A stretch of DNA of 52,728 nucleotides from the NCBI RefSeq assembly GCF_018342065.1, contig NZ_JAFDOE010000013.1:1-52728 (forward strand), read 5' to 3'. The notes under the pieces are model-generated. The model had not been told where the DNA came from and made no database searches. It saw only the letters and a program-made list of their open reading frames with translations. Positions 33,803 through 45,735 of this stretch are shown piece by piece (positions within the stretch are counted from its first letter, which is position 1; every line of letters starts with the position of its first letter). The DNA is from Citrobacter sp. FP75. GTDB taxonomy: Bacteria > Pseudomonadota > Gammaproteobacteria > Enterobacterales > Enterobacteriaceae. The translations under genes were made by a program, and so were the position numbers.

Positions 33803-35029
33803 ATGGATAAACTACTTGAGCGTTTTTTACACTACGTGTCGCTGGACACCCAGTCCAAATCGGGTGTGCGGCAGGTACCCAGCACCGAGGGACAGTGGAA
33901 GTTATTACAGCTGCTCAAACAACAGCTTGAAGAAATGGGGCTGGTTAACGTTTCGCTAAGTGAGAAAGGAACGCTGATGGCGACGTTGCCTGCCAACGTT
34001 GCGGGTGATATTCCCCCGATTGGCTTCATTTCTCATGTCGATACCTCACCGGATTTCAGTGGCAAAAACGTCAATCCGCAAATTGTTGAAAACTACCGCG
34101 GGGGCGATATTGCGTTAGGCATTGGTGATGAAATTTTGTCGCCGGTGATGTTCCCTGTGTTACATCAACTTTTGGGACAAACGCTGATCACCACCGACGG
34201 TAAAACGCTGCTGGGCGCGGACGACAAAGCCGGGGTAGCGGAGATCATGACCGCGCTGGCCGTGTTGAAGCATAAAAACATTCCCCACGGTGATATTCGC
34301 GTGGCCTTTACCCCAGACGAAGAGGTTGGGAAAGGCGCGAAACACTTTGACGTTGCGGCATTTGATGCAAAGTGGGCCTACACCGTTGACGGTGGTGGCG
34401 TGGGCGAACTGGAGTTTGAAAACTTCAACGCGGCGTCGGTCAACATCAAAATCGTGGGTAACAATGTGCATCCAGGTACCGCAAAAGGCGTGATGGTGAA
34501 TGCGCTGTCGCTGGCTGCCCGCATCCACGCTGAGGTTCCGGCAGATGAAAGCCCGGAGGCCACCGAAGGTTATGAAGGTTTTTACCACCTGGCGAGTATG
34601 AAAGGCAGCGTTGACCGGGCGGATATGCACTACATCATCCGCGATTTTGACCGTAAACAGTTTGAAGCGCGTAAACGTAAAATTATGGAGATCGCCAAAA
34701 AAGTCGGCAAAGGGTTACACCCGGACTGCTACATTGAACTGGTGATCGAAGACAGCTATTACAACATGCGCGAGAAAGTGATCGAGCATCCGCATGTGCT
34801 GGATATCGCCCAGCAGGCGATGCGCGACTGCGATATTGAACCTGTGCTGAAACCCATTCGCGGCGGTACCGACGGTGCGCAGCTCTCGTTTATGGGATTA
34901 CCGTGCCCGAATCTGTTTACCGGCGGCTACAACTACCATGGTAAACATGAGTTTGTGACGCTGGAAGGGATGGAAAAAGCGGTGCAGGTGATTGTGCGTA
35001 TTGCCGAGTTGACGGCGAAACAGCAGTAA
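33803..35029 (+). CDS. pepT: PepT, tripeptide aminopeptidase
   Basis: A 408-residue M20B zinc peptidase that removes the N-terminal residue from tripeptides. Metal-ligand and catalytic motifs: [23 protein letters not shown] and the later [14 protein letters not shown]. The ATG at 33803 follows GAGGGTGAC and gives the E. coli protein length; in-frame codons from 33761 lie in the leader. In Salmonella pepT is FNR-activated; only a half site (TTGAT at 33769) is seen here. Confidence 0.95.
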   Translation: MDKLLERFLHYVSLDTQSKSGVRQVPSTEGQWKLLQLLKQQLEEMGLVNVSLSEKGTLMATLPANVAGDIPPIGFISHVDTSPDFSGKNVNPQIVENYRGGDIALGIGDEILSPVMFPVLHQLLGQTLITTDGKTLLGADDKAGVAEIMTALAVLKHKNIPHGDIRVAFTPDEEVGKGAKHFDVAAFDAKWAYTVDGGGVGELEFENFNAASVNIKIVGNNVHPGTAKGVMVNALSLAARIHAEVPADESPEATEGYEGFYHLASMKGSVDRADMHYIIRDFDRKQFEARKRKIMEIAKKVGKGLHPDCYIELVIEDSYYNMREKVIEHPHVLDIAQQAMRDCDIEPVLKPIRGGTDGAQLSFMGLPCPNLFTGGYNYHGKHEFVTLEGMEKAVQVIVRIAELTAKQQ

Positions 35030-35044
35030 TAAGCCTGGCGTTAG

Positions 35045-35074
35045 ATGCCGGATGCACGAAGCGTCATCCGGCAT
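35045..35074. repeat. REP element between pepT and roxA
   Basis: ATGCCGGATG (35045-35054) and CATCCGGCAT (35065-35074) form a typical REP palindrome between convergent genes. Confidence 0.85.
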
Positions 35075-35085
35075 AACGACAATAA

Positions 35086-36207
35086 TTACCCTTCGAAGAA
35101 CCAGTATCCACTGTTGACCAGTGCGGCCAGCATGGCGAGGAAGGATGGATCTTCCAGCGCATCCTCAAAGTTCTCGGCTGTCAGCACGATATGGCTGGCC
35201 AGTGCCTCGAGGGCAGGGCGATGCGGTGAGTTAATCTTTTCACCGTTGACATAAACCTCGTCGCCGACGCGGATGACGCGTAATCCACCCAGACGTACCA
35301 GTACATCCCCTTGTTTCAGGGCATCGTAGATTTCGTCAGGCTGATAAGGCGGCTCCGGCGGGGCCACATCAAGTTCATGACGCGACTGAGAAATAAACTC
35401 ACCAAACCACTGTTTGAAATGTTCAGGTTGATTAATCAGCCCCAGCATCATTTCACGCAGTTTATCCATTTCCTGTGGCAGAACATCCGCCGGATGGTCG
35501 CGCGGCGGCAGATCCGGATCGCTGTAATAGGTGCTGCCCAGTTCACGTTGCAGAACGTAATCGGCAAATCCGCTGATCAGTTCCCGCGTGTTTGGGGCGC
35601 GGAAACCCACTGAATAGTTCATCGCATTTTCCAGCGCGTAACCTTCGTGCGGGAATCCTGGTGGGATGTACAGAATATCACCCGGCTCCAGTTCTTCATC
35701 AATGATGGCTTCGAACGGATCAACCTGCAGCAGGTCAGGGTGCGGGCAATGTTGCTTCAGCTGGAGCTTTTCGCCCACGCGCCAGCGACGGCGGCCGGTA
35801 CCCTGAATGATAAACACATCGTACTGATCCAGGTGCGGGCCAACGCCGCCGCCGGGTACGGAAAAGGAGATCATCAGGTCATCGATACGCCAGTCCGGTA
35901 ATTCACGAAACGGACGCATCAACGCGGCGGTAGGCTCGTGCCAGTGATTAACGGCCTGGACCAGCAGCGACCAGTTGTTCTCTCCGAGATGATCATAGCT
36001 CTCGAAAGGACCATGGCTCACCTGCCATTTACCGTCCTGGTGGCTGACCAGTCGGCTGTCAACTTCGCTTTCCATCGCCAGCCCGGCCAGTTCATCAGGG
36101 GAAAGCGGATCGATAAAGTTATTAAAACCACGCTTTAAGACCACCGGGCGCTTTTGCCAGTGGCGTTCAAGAAAGTCGGGCCAGTTGAGGTTTAATTGGT
36201 ATTCCAT
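35086..36207 (-). CDS. roxA: RoxA, ribosomal protein L16 arginine hydroxylase
   Basis: A 373-residue JmjC-type 2-oxoglutarate/iron oxygenase (YcfD) that hydroxylates an arginine of ribosomal protein L16. The iron ligands are visible as HLDQYD (HxD) and a later His in PPGFPHEGYAL. A C-terminal winged-helix-like part follows (KQGDVLVRLGGLRV). The ATG at 36207 gives MEYQLNLNWPDFLERHW as in E. coli; an ATG three codons upstream is the alternative. Confidence 0.95.
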   Translation of the reverse strand: MEYQLNLNWPDFLERHWQKRPVVLKRGFNNFIDPLSPDELAGLAMESEVDSRLVSHQDGKWQVSHGPFESYDHLGENNWSLLVQAVNHWHEPTAALMRPFRELPDWRIDDLMISFSVPGGGVGPHLDQYDVFIIQGTGRRRWRVGEKLQLKQHCPHPDLLQVDPFEAIIDEELEPGDILYIPPGFPHEGYALENAMNYSVGFRAPNTRELISGFADYVLQRELGSTYYSDPDLPPRDHPADVLPQEMDKLREMMLGLINQPEHFKQWFGEFISQSRHELDVAPPEPPYQPDEIYDALKQGDVLVRLGGLRVIRVGDEVYVNGEKINSPHRPALEALASHIVLTAENFEDALEDPSFLAMLAALVNSGYWFFEG

Positions 36208-36295
36208 AATGAGCATCCGCAGGCTGTTGGTTGCTCCGATTATAACGGATGCTTAACCGGATAAGTGATGTCGGCACATAAATATTACAAACAGC

Positions 36296-37759
36296 TTACC
36301 CGTCCTTGTGCCCCGGATGCTGGCGGCCAAAAATAACCTCCATGCGTGCGCCGCCTAACAAGCTGTCGCCAGCGATAATCTGTCCGTCATACTGCTCGGT
36401 GATTTCGCGAGCGACCGCCAGCCCCACGCCTTGTCCGGGGCGTAAGGTATCCACACGCTGGCCGCGATCGAAGACCACTTCGCGTTTGGTTTGCGGAATG
36501 CCCGGACCATCATCCTCAACCAGAATATGCAGACTGTCGTCGGATAGCTGAGCGGAGATTTCGACAAACTCCAGACAGTATTTACAGGCGTTATCCAGCA
36601 CGTTGCCCATGACTTCGACAAAATCATTTTGCTCGCCCACAAAGCTGATTTCGGGCGAGATATCGAGGCTGATAGTGACGCCTTTACGCTGATAGACCTT
36701 ATTGAGGGCGGAGGTCAGCTTATCCAGCAAAGGGGCAACCGGGTGCAGTTCTCGACTAAGCAGGGCATTACCGCCACGCATACTGGCGCGATGCAGGTAA
36801 TAGCCAATTTGCTGAGAAATGCGGCTGATTTGTTCCAGCATGACGGGCTCAGCATCACTGACGCTCATCTTTTCATTGCGCATCGAGCGCAGCGTGCTTT
36901 GCAAAACGGCCAGCGGTGTTTTCAGGCTGTGGGTGAGATCGGTTAAGGTGGTGCGGTATTTATCGTAACGCTCACGTTCACTTTTCAGTAGCCGGTTGAG
37001 GTTGCGTACCAGACTGGTCAGTTCACGCGTGGTGGCGGGATTGAGCATTTCACGGTGATGCTCCTCGAGTTCGCGGACTTCACGCGCCAGTGATTCAATA
37101 GGTCGTAAGCTCCACCAGGCCGCAACCCATAGCAGCGGAATGACTAACAGCAGATTGGCTACCAGAACATAGATAAACCAGCTCCAGACCATATACGAGC
37201 GCTTTAGCTCAATGGGGATAGTGTCGACGACGACAATAGTTAGCTGAGGCATGCGGGCAGTTGCAGGATAGATATTTACCGCCACGGAGTGGGTCATTTC
37301 GGCGTCGTTATCATCTTCTCTGACTTCCTGAAGCTGTTGTTGCACGGAATGATCTTCGCGCAGCAACGTACTGGTAGCATCGACATCAGCTTCTATTTCA
37401 TGGAAACCATTCGTTTTTAACCAGTCCGGCTGAATACTGCGCAACAGCCAGGGAACATTGCGTTGTGCCCACAACAGTTTGCCATCTTCATCATAGATGA
37501 GAGACATGGTGGGGCTTTGCATATCGAGATGTTCCGGCAGTTCAACCTGCAGCTTGCCGCCTTCCCATTTCGCGAGCGTGTAAAACAGATTGCTTTCCCC
37601 GCGCAGCAGACGAAACGTTGTCTTATCAAAGCTCACGCTGTAACCCACCAGCGCAACCATGCCATAGGCTAATGAGAGCACCAGCACAACGCCTGCGGTC
37701 GCCAGTAAAAAGCGCAGACGCAGCGATAGCGGGAAGAAGTGACGCAATAATTTGTTCAT
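36296..37759 (-). CDS. phoQ: PhoQ, Mg2+/antimicrobial-peptide/acid sensor kinase
   Basis: A 487-residue membrane histidine kinase. Transmembrane helix 1 (about 17-40), periplasmic sensor (about 45-190) with its acidic patch EDDNDAE (148-154), transmembrane helix 2 (about 191-214), HAMP, phosphorylated His277 in [10 protein letters not shown], and an ATPase domain (N box [11 protein letters not shown] boxes DDGPGIP and GQGVGLAVA). Overlaps phoP by 1 bp. Low Mg2+, acid and cationic peptides activate it in relatives. Confidence 0.97.
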   Translation of the reverse strand: MNKLLRHFFPLSLRLRFLLATAGVVLVLSLAYGMVALVGYSVSFDKTTFRLLRGESNLFYTLAKWEGGKLQVELPEHLDMQSPTMSLIYDEDGKLLWAQRNVPWLLRSIQPDWLKTNGFHEIEADVDATSTLLREDHSVQQQLQEVREDDNDAEMTHSVAVNIYPATARMPQLTIVVVDTIPIELKRSYMVWSWFIYVLVANLLLVIPLLWVAAWWSLRPIESLAREVRELEEHHREMLNPATTRELTSLVRNLNRLLKSERERYDKYRTTLTDLTHSLKTPLAVLQSTLRSMRNEKMSVSDAEPVMLEQISRISQQIGYYLHRASMRGGNALLSRELHPVAPLLDKLTSALNKVYQRKGVTISLDISPEISFVGEQNDFVEVMGNVLDNACKYCLEFVEISAQLSDDSLHILVEDDGPGIPQTKREVVFDRGQRVDTLRPGQGVGLAVAREITEQYDGQIIAGDSLLGGARMEVIFGRQHPGHKDG

Positions 37760-38430
37760 TAGCGCAATTCGAAAAGGTAGCCCTGTCCACGCACGGTGGT
37801 GATCACGTCATCCGGATATTGCGCCTGAATTTTTTTGCGCAGACGTCCCATCAGCACATCGATAGTGTGGCTTTCACGCAGTTCTGCGTCTGGATAGAGT
37901 TGCAGCATCAGCGAATCTTTGCTGACCACTTTGCCGTTATTGCGGATCAGTGTCTCCATGATGGTGTATTCAAACGCGGTGAGTTTGATGACTTCGTCAT
38001 TCACGGATAATTCGCGGCGAGAAAGGTCAACCTGAAAAGGCGGCAGCGAGATAATCTGCGAAGCCAGGCCACTGTTGCGCCGCATCAGTGCCTGCATCCG
38101 GGCGGCCACCTCTTCAATGTGGAAAGGTTTTGTCACGTAGTCATCTGCTCCGGCGCTGAGTACTTCCACCTTGTCCTGCCAGCCTTCGCGGGCGGTTAAG
38201 ACCAGAATGGGGAGCGAGACTTCATTGCTGCGCCAGCGGCGGATCAGCGACAAGCCATCTTCATCGGGGAGCCCTAAGTCGACGATCGCAATATCCGGCA
38301 AATGTTCGTTAAGGTAATAATCTGCTTCCTTTGCATCCTCAGCATCATCAACCTGGTGGCCGGCATCCTGTAACTGAACCTTCAGGTGGTGACGTAATAA
38401 GGCATTATCCTCAACAACCAGTACGCGCAT
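37759..38430 (-). CDS. phoP: PhoP, OmpR-type response regulator
   Basis: A 223-residue regulator with receiver domain (phosphoacceptor Asp51 in IVDLGLPD, Lys in TKPFHIEEV) and a winged-helix DNA-binding domain ([10 protein letters not shown]). It binds direct repeats of (G/T)GTTTA; one pair lies upstream, giving positive autoregulation. Its stop codon overlaps the phoQ start (TAATG). Confidence 0.97.
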   Translation of the reverse strand: MRVLVVEDNALLRHHLKVQLQDAGHQVDDAEDAKEADYYLNEHLPDIAIVDLGLPDEDGLSLIRRWRSNEVSLPILVLTAREGWQDKVEVLSAGADDYVTKPFHIEEVAARMQALMRRNSGLASQIISLPPFQVDLSRRELSVNDEVIKLTAFEYTIMETLIRNNGKVVSKDSLMLQLYPDAELRESHTIDVLMGRLRKKIQAQYPDDVITTVRGQGYLFELR

Positions 38431-38490
38431 CTTCGTTTCTCCCTACATTAACGGTATGAATAGTTTAACGCTGATTATGTGGCTGTGGGG

Positions 38491-38507
38491 ATAAACATTT
38501 AATAAAC
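38491..38507 (-). promoter_or_regulatory. PhoP box of phoPQ
   Basis: On the minus strand GTTTAT-TAAAT-GTTTAT is a direct repeat with 11-base periodicity, about 60-75 bp upstream of phoP. It matches the (T/G)GTTTA-N5-(T/G)GTTTA PhoP box and the phoPQ autoregulatory site of E. coli. Confidence 0.88.
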
Positions 38508-38534
38508 TAGTGGAAGGGACATGACCGCGGGCGA

Positions 38535-38572
38535 TAAAAAGCCGGGTTGCGCTGATGGCGCTTACCCGGCTT
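38535..38572 (-). terminator. terminator of purB
   Basis: GCCGGGT (38541-38547) and ACCCGGC (38564-38570) bracket a further paired GCGC/GCGC inner segment; on the minus strand TTTTTAT follows. It separates purB from the PhoP box and the phoPQ promoter. Confidence 0.8.
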
Positions 38573-38598
38573 ATGTTAGCCATCCGGCAGAGAGCTGA

Positions 38599-39972
<1,374 letters not shown>

Positions 39973-40614
39973 TCACAACTCCGGGGTTAAATGAGCAAGA
40001 ATTTGTTTAGCCTGAGTGGTCAGGCGATTACGAGAGAACATGAGTTGCAGACGGCCGCCGCCAACCTGATGCCAGAGCACGGCAGCACGAATGCCAGCCA
40101 GCAGCGAAGCGCGTACTTTGGCCTGAACCTGTGGGCTCTGAAGGATAGCTGGCGAGCCGGTAACCTGAATACGCGGGCCGAGTGGGCTGATGACGTCAAC
40201 ATAAATACCCGCCATCGCACTCATCAACGTTTCTGACTGCAAATCAAAATGGTCCAGCTGGCGCTGCAAGCCGTTGATACGGTCTCCCAGCGTGTCCATC
40301 GCGCCTTTGGCGGCTGACAGTTTACGCTCCAGCACCATCAGGCTTAACGTGTAGCGGGTGAGTTCCGCGTTCAACCCCTGGCGACTGCTGGCGTTCAGTA
40401 CGCCGAGCAGCGTTTCAAGGCCAAGGCGCAGATTGGCTTCACTGCCGCCAAACACGCCCAGCGTGGAGCTGGGATTCATGTCGATGACACTGTTCAGTGA
40501 AACGTGTAGCGCATCGGCATCACAGTGCCCCTGGTGTGCCAGTTGCTGCACCAGGCGAGCCGACTGGCAAATGCCTGCCAGAGCGAGGGTGATGTCATAA
40601 TAATTCTTTGCCAC
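39973..40614 (-). CDS. hflD: HflD, lysogenisation regulator
   Basis: A 213-residue peripheral membrane protein of the HflD family; in E. coli it binds phage lambda CII, limits its DNA binding and lowers the frequency of lysogeny. Mostly helical, without recognised catalytic motifs ([19 protein letters not shown] is conserved). The GTG at 40614 ([14 protein letters not shown]) is chosen over the GTG two codons upstream because it matches E. coli and has better spacing from AAGGAA. Confidence 0.94.
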   Translation of the reverse strand: MAKNYYDITLALAGICQSARLVQQLAHQGHCDADALHVSLNSVIDMNPSSTLGVFGGSEANLRLGLETLLGVLNASSRQGLNAELTRYTLSLMVLERKLSAAKGAMDTLGDRINGLQRQLDHFDLQSETLMSAMAGIYVDVISPLGPRIQVTGSPAILQSPQVQAKVRASLLAGIRAAVLWHQVGGGRLQLMFSRNRLTTQAKQILAHLTPEL

Positions 40615-40649
40615 GTTCACTGCTTCCTTGTATTAGATATGTAGATAAA

Positions 40650-41756
40650 TTATACCGGCAGTGGCAGGCGCTGCTCGATAATGCCGCCACCGAGGCACAC
40701 TTCGCCGTTGTAAAAGACGGCCGACTGACCAGGCGTTACTGCCGCAACAGGCTCATCAAAAATCACTTCAATACGCTCAGCATCCAGCGCTTTAACAGTG
40801 CACGGAATGTCGGTCTGGCGATAGCGGGTTTTCACCGTGCAGCGCATTGTACCGGCGAACGGTTCGCGATCGACCCAGTGCAGCTGTTGCGCGATCAGGC
40901 CAACGGACATCAGACGCGGATGATCATGACCCTGAGCGACAACCAGAACATTGTTCTCAACGTCTTTATCGACGACATACCACGGATCTTCGGTCCCTTC
41001 TTTGGTTCCGCCGATCCCAAGGCCTTTACGTTGGCCCAGCGTGTGATACATCAGCCCTTGGTGCTGACCAATCTCTTCACCATCCACGGTGATGATTTTG
41101 CCTGGCTGAGCCGGCAGGTAACGGCCGAGAAACTCGCGGAATTTACGCTCACCAATAAAGCAGATGCCAGTAGAGTCTTTTTTCTTCGCGGTAATCAGAC
41201 CCAGATCTTCGGCGATTTTACGCACCTGCGGTTTTTCCAGCTCACCGACCGGGAACAGGCTTTGCGCGATCTGCTCGTGGCCGAGCGTGTAGAGGAAATA
41301 GCTCTGATCTTTATTGCCATCGAGTCCACGCAGCAGGCGGCTTTTGCCGTCGACATCCGCTCGGCGCACGTAATGACCGGTAGCGATGTAATCGGCACCT
41401 AAATCTTCAGCGGCAAATTCGAGGAAGGCTTTAAACTTAATTTCTTTGTTGCACAGAATATCCGGGTTCGGCGTACGACCCGCTTTGTACTCTTCAAGGA
41501 ACAGTTCAAAGACGTTGTCCCAATATTCTGCAGCAAAGTTGACGGTATGCAGTTCAATGCCGAGTTTGTCGCAGACGGCTTGCGCATCCGCAAGATCGGC
41601 GGCAGCGGTACAGTATTCCTCACCGTCGTCCTCTTCCCAGTTCTTCATGAACAGGCCTTCTACCTGATAACCCTGTTGTTGCAACAGCCAGGCAGAAACG
41701 GAGGAATCGACACCGCCGGACATGCCGACGATCACTTTTTTTGGGCTTTCAGACAT
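40650..41756 (-). CDS. mnmA: MnmA, tRNA 2-thiouridylase
   Basis: A 368-residue enzyme that thiolates U34 of Lys, Glu and Gln tRNAs, taking sulfur from the TusABCDE relay. The PP-loop [13 protein letters not shown], catalytic Cys in [11 protein letters not shown] and second Cys in [10 protein letters not shown] are visible. The start at 41756 ([12 protein letters not shown]) follows E. coli; the open frame reaches 15 codons further into the leader without support. Confidence 0.96.
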   Translation of the reverse strand: MSESPKKVIVGMSGGVDSSVSAWLLQQQGYQVEGLFMKNWEEDDGEEYCTAAADLADAQAVCDKLGIELHTVNFAAEYWDNVFELFLEEYKAGRTPNPDILCNKEIKFKAFLEFAAEDLGADYIATGHYVRRADVDGKSRLLRGLDGNKDQSYFLYTLGHEQIAQSLFPVGELEKPQVRKIAEDLGLITAKKKDSTGICFIGERKFREFLGRYLPAQPGKIITVDGEEIGQHQGLMYHTLGQRKGLGIGGTKEGTEDPWYVVDKDVENNVLVVAQGHDHPRLMSVGLIAQQLHWVDREPFAGTMRCTVKTRYRQTDIPCTVKALDAERIEVIFDEPVAAVTPGQSAVFYNGEVCLGGGIIEQRLPLPV

Positions 41757-41809
41757 AGGAATACTCACAACATTGAACTTCAAGGCGGCATATTCTATCA
41801 CGCAGCCCT

Positions 41810-42271
41810 TTACTTGACACCCTCTGTAAACGGCCAGTTAAATTCTCCGATCATGGCCAGCGGATACCGTTGTCCGCTCTGATAACAGCGAATGCTTTCG
41901 GCAACCAGCGGTGAACGCAGGTTTGACGCTAAGAAAATCTCTTCTGCACTCACCCAGCGACAGCAGTCTATATCGCTGTCATGCGGTTCAGTAGCGCACA
42001 TATTGGCAAGCTCAATAGAAAACAGAAAACGTAAAAAGGGCGTTCTGTCCGGCGCGATCCATTGATGCAGACGAATGAAGTGCTGCGGTTGCGCTTTGAT
42101 GCCCGTTTCTTCCCACAGTTCGCGCGCGGCGGCTTGCACCAGAGTTTCATCCGCTTCCAGGTGCCCTGCAGGTTGATTCCACAAGACTTTGCCATTGATA
42201 GTTTCTTCGACAACTAAAAATTTATCTTCTGCATGCACAATGCAGGCGACGGTGACGTGCGGTTTGAACAT
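41810..42271 (-). CDS. nudJ: NudJ, Nudix phosphatase
   Basis: A 153-residue Nudix hydrolase that in E. coli hydrolyses nucleoside di/triphosphates and the thiamine precursor HMP-PP. The Nudix box is complete: [20 protein letters not shown], then TG. Same length as E. coli NudJ. It is preceded 10 bp upstream by an unknown secreted-protein gene, an arrangement not in E. coli K-12 where rluE is the neighbour. Confidence 0.95.
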   Translation of the reverse strand: MFKPHVTVACIVHAEDKFLVVEETINGKVLWNQPAGHLEADETLVQAAARELWEETGIKAQPQHFIRLHQWIAPDRTPFLRFLFSIELANMCATEPHDSDIDCCRWVSAEEIFLASNLRSPLVAESIRCYQSGQRYPLAMIGEFNWPFTEGVK

Positions 42272-42281
42272 GGTTCACCTC

Positions 42282-43220
42282 TTATTCTTCTTTAAAGCCT
42301 TCAGCCACATCTGGCCAGCTAATCTCGCCAGTGGCTTTATCGATACTGATGTAGGCCACCGGAGGGGAGGTCTGTGGATCGGCCCCTCCACGGCACAACG
42401 CTGTCTGATGATCTTCGCGCACGATGATCTCAATGGCCTTTTTTGCATTCCAGCTTTCATAAAAAATACATTGATAGTCGTGACGCAAATCAAGGCTGGC
42501 GACCCGTGTTGCTTTATCCGTAGAGACTGGATTGATGTCGTCGCGATAGCGGTCGCCGCGGTTTAAGGACTGCAGCTGTGATTTTTTTAACCAGCCGCGC
42601 ACAATATGGCGATCTGCAGTGTAATAGACCACGTCAATAAAATCGTCTTTAGACTCTTCCTGTGCAGAAACCACGTCGCCGGGCACCAGGAACACGGAGT
42701 CGCTGCGACACTGCTCATTCGGCATTGAATAGAACCCTGCACGTGCACCACCTGTAACCTGATAATGATTACTGGCGGCGGGGGGCATCTTCTCGCGTTG
42801 CGGCATCAACTTATTGGCCCAGGACTGGCACGCGGGGCTTACGGGAAGTGGGTTAGCTAACGGCGTAAGCCCGTCCGTTTTAATCCAACCGGTGACGAAG
42901 GTACCGTTTGCGCCCCGATAACGGACGTAGCGAAAAGGTTCATCTTTGGACAACATGCCCGTGCTTTCATAACGCTGCGAACTCCTGAGCACCTCTACAG
43001 TGTCACTGTTGACCAAAAAAGTGGGAAGCTGGCATTCGGTGGCCGGTGCGGAATAGAAATGCAGACGGGAGCCCGTGTTGACTTTGGCAGAGGCGTAAAG
43101 ATAATTTGCCTCTCCCGCCGCGATTCCGGCAATTGACTCGCAGTCCTGTTCTGCTGAACAAAACGGTGACACGCCGAGAAGGACGAATGCTGCAATAAAC
43201 CGTTTATCCATGTTCTTCAT
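42282..43220 (-). CDS. secreted protein with two SH3-like repeats, function unknown
   Basis: A 312-residue protein I do not recognise as a named family. It has a signal peptide (FIAAFVLLGVSPFCSA, cleavage near residue 23), so it is probably periplasmic. Two similar segments follow, about 45-120 and 160-220: each runs FYSxP, a Cys, FLVxxDxV, then a Gly-Trp-x-Lys near its end (FVTGWIKTDGL; IVRGWLKKSQL), the look of bacterial SH3-like domains. A C-terminal region (about 240-312) has three cysteines. Start may be Met1 (43220) or Met4 (43211). It sits between nudJ and rluE, where E. coli K-12 has nothing. Role in envelope binding is conjecture. Confidence 0.8.
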   Translation of the reverse strand: MKNMDKRFIAAFVLLGVSPFCSAEQDCESIAGIAAGEANYLYASAKVNTGSRLHFYSAPATECQLPTFLVNSDTVEVLRSSQRYESTGMLSKDEPFRYVRYRGANGTFVTGWIKTDGLTPLANPLPVSPACQSWANKLMPQREKMPPAASNHYQVTGGARAGFYSMPNEQCRSDSVFLVPGDVVSAQEESKDDFIDVVYYTADRHIVRGWLKKSQLQSLNRGDRYRDDINPVSTDKATRVASLDLRHDYQCIFYESWNAKKAIEIIVREDHQTALCRGGADPQTSPPVAYISIDKATGEISWPDVAEGFKEE

Positions 43221-43254
43221 TCTTCCCTGTTAACAATCGCGTTAAACCATGAGG

Positions 43255-43878
43255 TTACGATTTCAGTTCCCGCCATTCGCCGTTGGCGAGGTTTTCCAGC
43301 GTGTAATCGCCCATGGCATAGCGGATTAAACGCAGCGTGGGAAAACCCACGTGCGCCGTCATGCGTCTCACCTGACGGTTACGGCCTTCATATAAAGTCA
43401 CTTTCAGCCAACTGGTGGGAATGTTTTTTCGCTCGCGAATCGGTGGATTTCGCGGCCACAGCCAGTCAGGTTCTGCAACAACCTCAATGCCTGCCGGCAA
43501 AGTAGGGCCGTCATTGAGCGTCACCCCGTTACGCAGAACGTCCAGCGCATCCGGTGTCGGCTCACCTTCGACCTGGACGTAATAAATTTTCCCGGTACGT
43601 TTACCCGGTTGCGTCAGTCGAGCCTGTAATGCCCCGTCATTCGTCAGTACCAGCAGGCCTTCGCTGTCCCGATCCAGACGGCCCGCAGCATAGACGCCTT
43701 GTACGGGAATAAAATCTTTTAGCGTGCTGCGGCCCGCTTCGTCAGTAAATTGTGGCAAAACATCGTAGGGTTTATTGAACAAAACCACGCGTTTTGGCTG
43801 GTTTTCTTTACGATGCTTAGTGACTTGTCGTGAGCTGAATCGCTCAACCCGGTGATTTCTAAAAGAAGTTTTTTGCAT
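43255..43878 (-). CDS. rluE: RluE, 23S rRNA pseudouridine-2457 synthase
   Basis: A 207-residue RsuA-family pseudouridine synthase acting on 23S rRNA position 2457. The catalytic motif is [17 protein letters not shown] with the active Asp in [27 protein letters not shown] is the second family motif (cite GRNRQVRRM). A basic N-terminus precedes it. E. coli annotation starts about ten codons further upstream; here the Met at 43878 is the first in frame. Divergent from icd. Confidence 0.94.
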   Translation of the reverse strand: MQKTSFRNHRVERFSSRQVTKHRKENQPKRVVLFNKPYDVLPQFTDEAGRSTLKDFIPVQGVYAAGRLDRDSEGLLVLTNDGALQARLTQPGKRTGKIYYVQVEGEPTPDALDVLRNGVTLNDGPTLPAGIEVVAEPDWLWPRNPPIRERKNIPTSWLKVTLYEGRNRQVRRMTAHVGFPTLRLIRYAMGDYTLENLANGEWRELKS

Positions 43879-43957
43879 GGTATTTTCAGATTATATCAAT
43901 TGCCGCATTATAGCCTAAGAACGAGTGTCTTTCATGGCGGCGAACAATAGGGTAGTA

Positions 43958-43986
43958 TTGACACGCTCATTACAAATCATTAACAA
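43958..43986 (+). promoter_or_regulatory. possible icd promoter
   Basis: TTGACA (43958-43963) with TAACAA 17 bp on (43981-43986) lies in the divergent rluE-icd interval, about 95 bp before icd. The -35 is perfect, the -10 weak. No convincing Cra or ArcA site was picked out by eye. Confidence 0.4.
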
Positions 43987-44080
43987 AAAGTTGCTCTAAC
44001 GCATCCGTGTAGCAGGACGCAAATGCACATGCAGCGTGATGACAGACGAGCAGAACCAGAAGCGCTCGAAGGAGAGGTGA

Positions 44081-45331
44081 ATGGAAAGCAAAGTAGTTGT
44101 TCCGGCGGAAGGTAAGAAGATCACCCTGCAAAACGGCAAACTCAACGTTCCTGAAAATCCGATTATCCCGTTCATTGAAGGCGACGGTATCGGCGTTGAT
44201 GTAACCCCACCGATGATCAAAGTTGTCGATGCTGCTGTCGAGAAAGCCTATAAAGGCGAGCGTAAAATCTCCTGGATGGAAATCTACACCGGCGAGAAAT
44301 CCACTCAGGTTTATGGCCAGGATGTCTGGCTGCCTGCTGAAACCCTTGATCTGATTCGTGACTACCGTGTTGCCATCAAAGGCCCACTGACTACTCCAGT
44401 TGGCGGCGGTATTCGTTCACTGAACGTTGCGCTGCGCCAGGAACTTGACCTGTACGTGTGCCTGCGTCCGGTGCGTTACTACCAGGGCACGCCAAGCCCG
44501 GTTAAACATCCTGAACTGACCGATATGGTCATCTTCCGTGAAAACTCTGAAGACATCTACGCGGGTATCGAGTGGAAAGCCGACTCTGCTGATGCAGAGA
44601 AAGTGATTAAATTCCTGCGTGAAGAGATGGGCGTGAAGAAAATTCGCTTCCCGGAACACTGCGGCATCGGTATCAAACCGTGCTCCGAAGAAGGGACTAA
44701 ACGTCTGGTGCGTGCGGCGATTGAATACGCCATCGCCAACGATCGTGATTCTGTTACCCTGGTACACAAAGGCAACATCATGAAATTCACCGAAGGCGCG
44801 TTCAAAGACTGGGGTTACCAGTTAGCGCGTGAAGAATTCGGTGGTGAACTGATCGACGGCGGCCCGTGGGTGAAAATCAAGAACCCGAAAACCGGTAAAG
44901 AGATCGTTGTTAAAGACGTTATCGCCGATGCGTTCCTGCAGCAGATCCTGCTGCGCCCGGCAGAGTATGACGTTATTGCCTGTATGAACCTGAACGGTGA
45001 CTACATTTCTGATGCCCTGGCAGCACAGGTTGGCGGGATTGGTATTGCGCCGGGTGCAAACATCGGTGACGAATGTGCACTGTTCGAAGCCACCCACGGA
45101 ACAGCACCGAAGTATGCGGGTCAGGATAAAGTGAACCCGGGTTCCATCATCCTGTCTGCTGAAATGATGCTGCGTCACATGGGTTGGACCGAAGCGGCTG
45201 ACTTAATTGTTAAAGGTATGAGCGGTGCGATCAACGCCAAGACCGTAACCTATGACTTCGAACGTCTGATGGACGGCGCTAAACTGCTGAAATGTTCAGA
45301 GTTTGGTGACGCGATCATCGAAAACATGTAA
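44081..45331 (+). CDS. icd: Icd, NADP-dependent isocitrate dehydrogenase
   Basis: A 416-residue TCA-cycle enzyme. The AceK-phosphorylated serine is in [13 protein letters not shown] (near residue 113), with the metal/NADP region [19 protein letters not shown]. The C-terminus [20 protein letters not shown] and last residues IENM are normal, so the enzyme is intact although an integrase gene of the icd-specific type lies 7 kb downstream. In E. coli, e14 and phage 21 insert in this 3' end and restore it with their own copy; the 3' end here may be element-derived. Confidence 0.97.
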   Translation: MESKVVVPAEGKKITLQNGKLNVPENPIIPFIEGDGIGVDVTPPMIKVVDAAVEKAYKGERKISWMEIYTGEKSTQVYGQDVWLPAETLDLIRDYRVAIKGPLTTPVGGGIRSLNVALRQELDLYVCLRPVRYYQGTPSPVKHPELTDMVIFRENSEDIYAGIEWKADSADAEKVIKFLREEMGVKKIRFPEHCGIGIKPCSEEGTKRLVRAAIEYAIANDRDSVTLVHKGNIMKFTEGAFKDWGYQLAREEFGGELIDGGPWVKIKNPKTGKEIVVKDVIADAFLQQILLRPAEYDVIACMNLNGDYISDALAAQVGGIGIAPGANIGDECALFEATHGTAPKYAGQDKVNPGSIILSAEMMLRHMGWTEAADLIVKGMSGAINAKTVTYDFERLMDGAKLLKCSEFGDAIIENM

Positions 45332-45354
45332 TGCCGTAATTTGTTAAATTTATT

Positions 45355-45385
45355 AACGGGAGCGTAACGCTCCCGTTATTTTTTG
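45355..45385 (+). terminator. terminator of icd
   Basis: AACGGGAGCG (45355-45364) pairs perfectly with CGCTCCCGTT (45368-45377) around TAA, followed by ATTTTTTG. It isolates the inserted cargo genes from icd transcription. Confidence 0.93.
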
Positions 45386-45735
45386 TTAGGCTGCTAACGG
45401 TTATCAAAATTTTGTCAAAATAAGTTATCAAAACCCCCTTGGGAGTTTGGAGTAGGCTGGTCGGTCAGATGGCAGTTCTATTGCCAGGTCCCCATTTGAC
45501 ATTCCTCAGCTTTTTATTATTTCTGGTGGACGCTCGTTAATATCTAGCTTCATTCTGTGCTAGGAGCAGACGTTGCTTACATCGTGCTATATTTGTTTGT
45601 GAAGAAGATCCGGTCAAATAATTAATTAGTCAATTTGGGGATTGGTATGTTTTATCATGTGTAGCATGTTGCTACTGCAGACAATAATCTATTTTTAGCA
45701 AATATTTAAATCTCTGTAATAAGGACATAAGGTCG
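45386..45735 (+). promoter_or_regulatory. A+T-rich leader of the inserted operon
   Basis: A 350-bp stretch with no gene seen. Composition shifts to A+T-rich here, marking the insertion boundary somewhere after icd. It holds a TTGACA at 45496-45501 without a well-spaced -10, and a dyad at 45661-45675. The promoter of the downstream operon must lie here but cannot be placed with confidence. The start codon is preceded by TAAGGAC and ATAAGG. Confidence 0.6.
45661..45675. promoter_or_regulatory. GTAGCA-TGT-TGCTAC dyad upstream of the NERD-kinase-helicase gene
   Basis: A perfect 6-bp inverted repeat with a 3-base centre, 60 bp before the start codon. It looks like a small repressor operator or a leader hairpin. 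No regulator gene is visible in the insertion within this window. Confidence 0.5.

Noticed and set aside
44417..44767. open frame antisense to icd
   Set aside because: A by-product of icd codon usage; no family resemblance.
45496..45520. TTGACA with TATTAT as promoter of the NERD-kinase-helicase operon
   Set aside because: Only 13 bp separate the two hexamers, too few for a sigma-70 promoter, and the next hexamer at proper spacing is poor.
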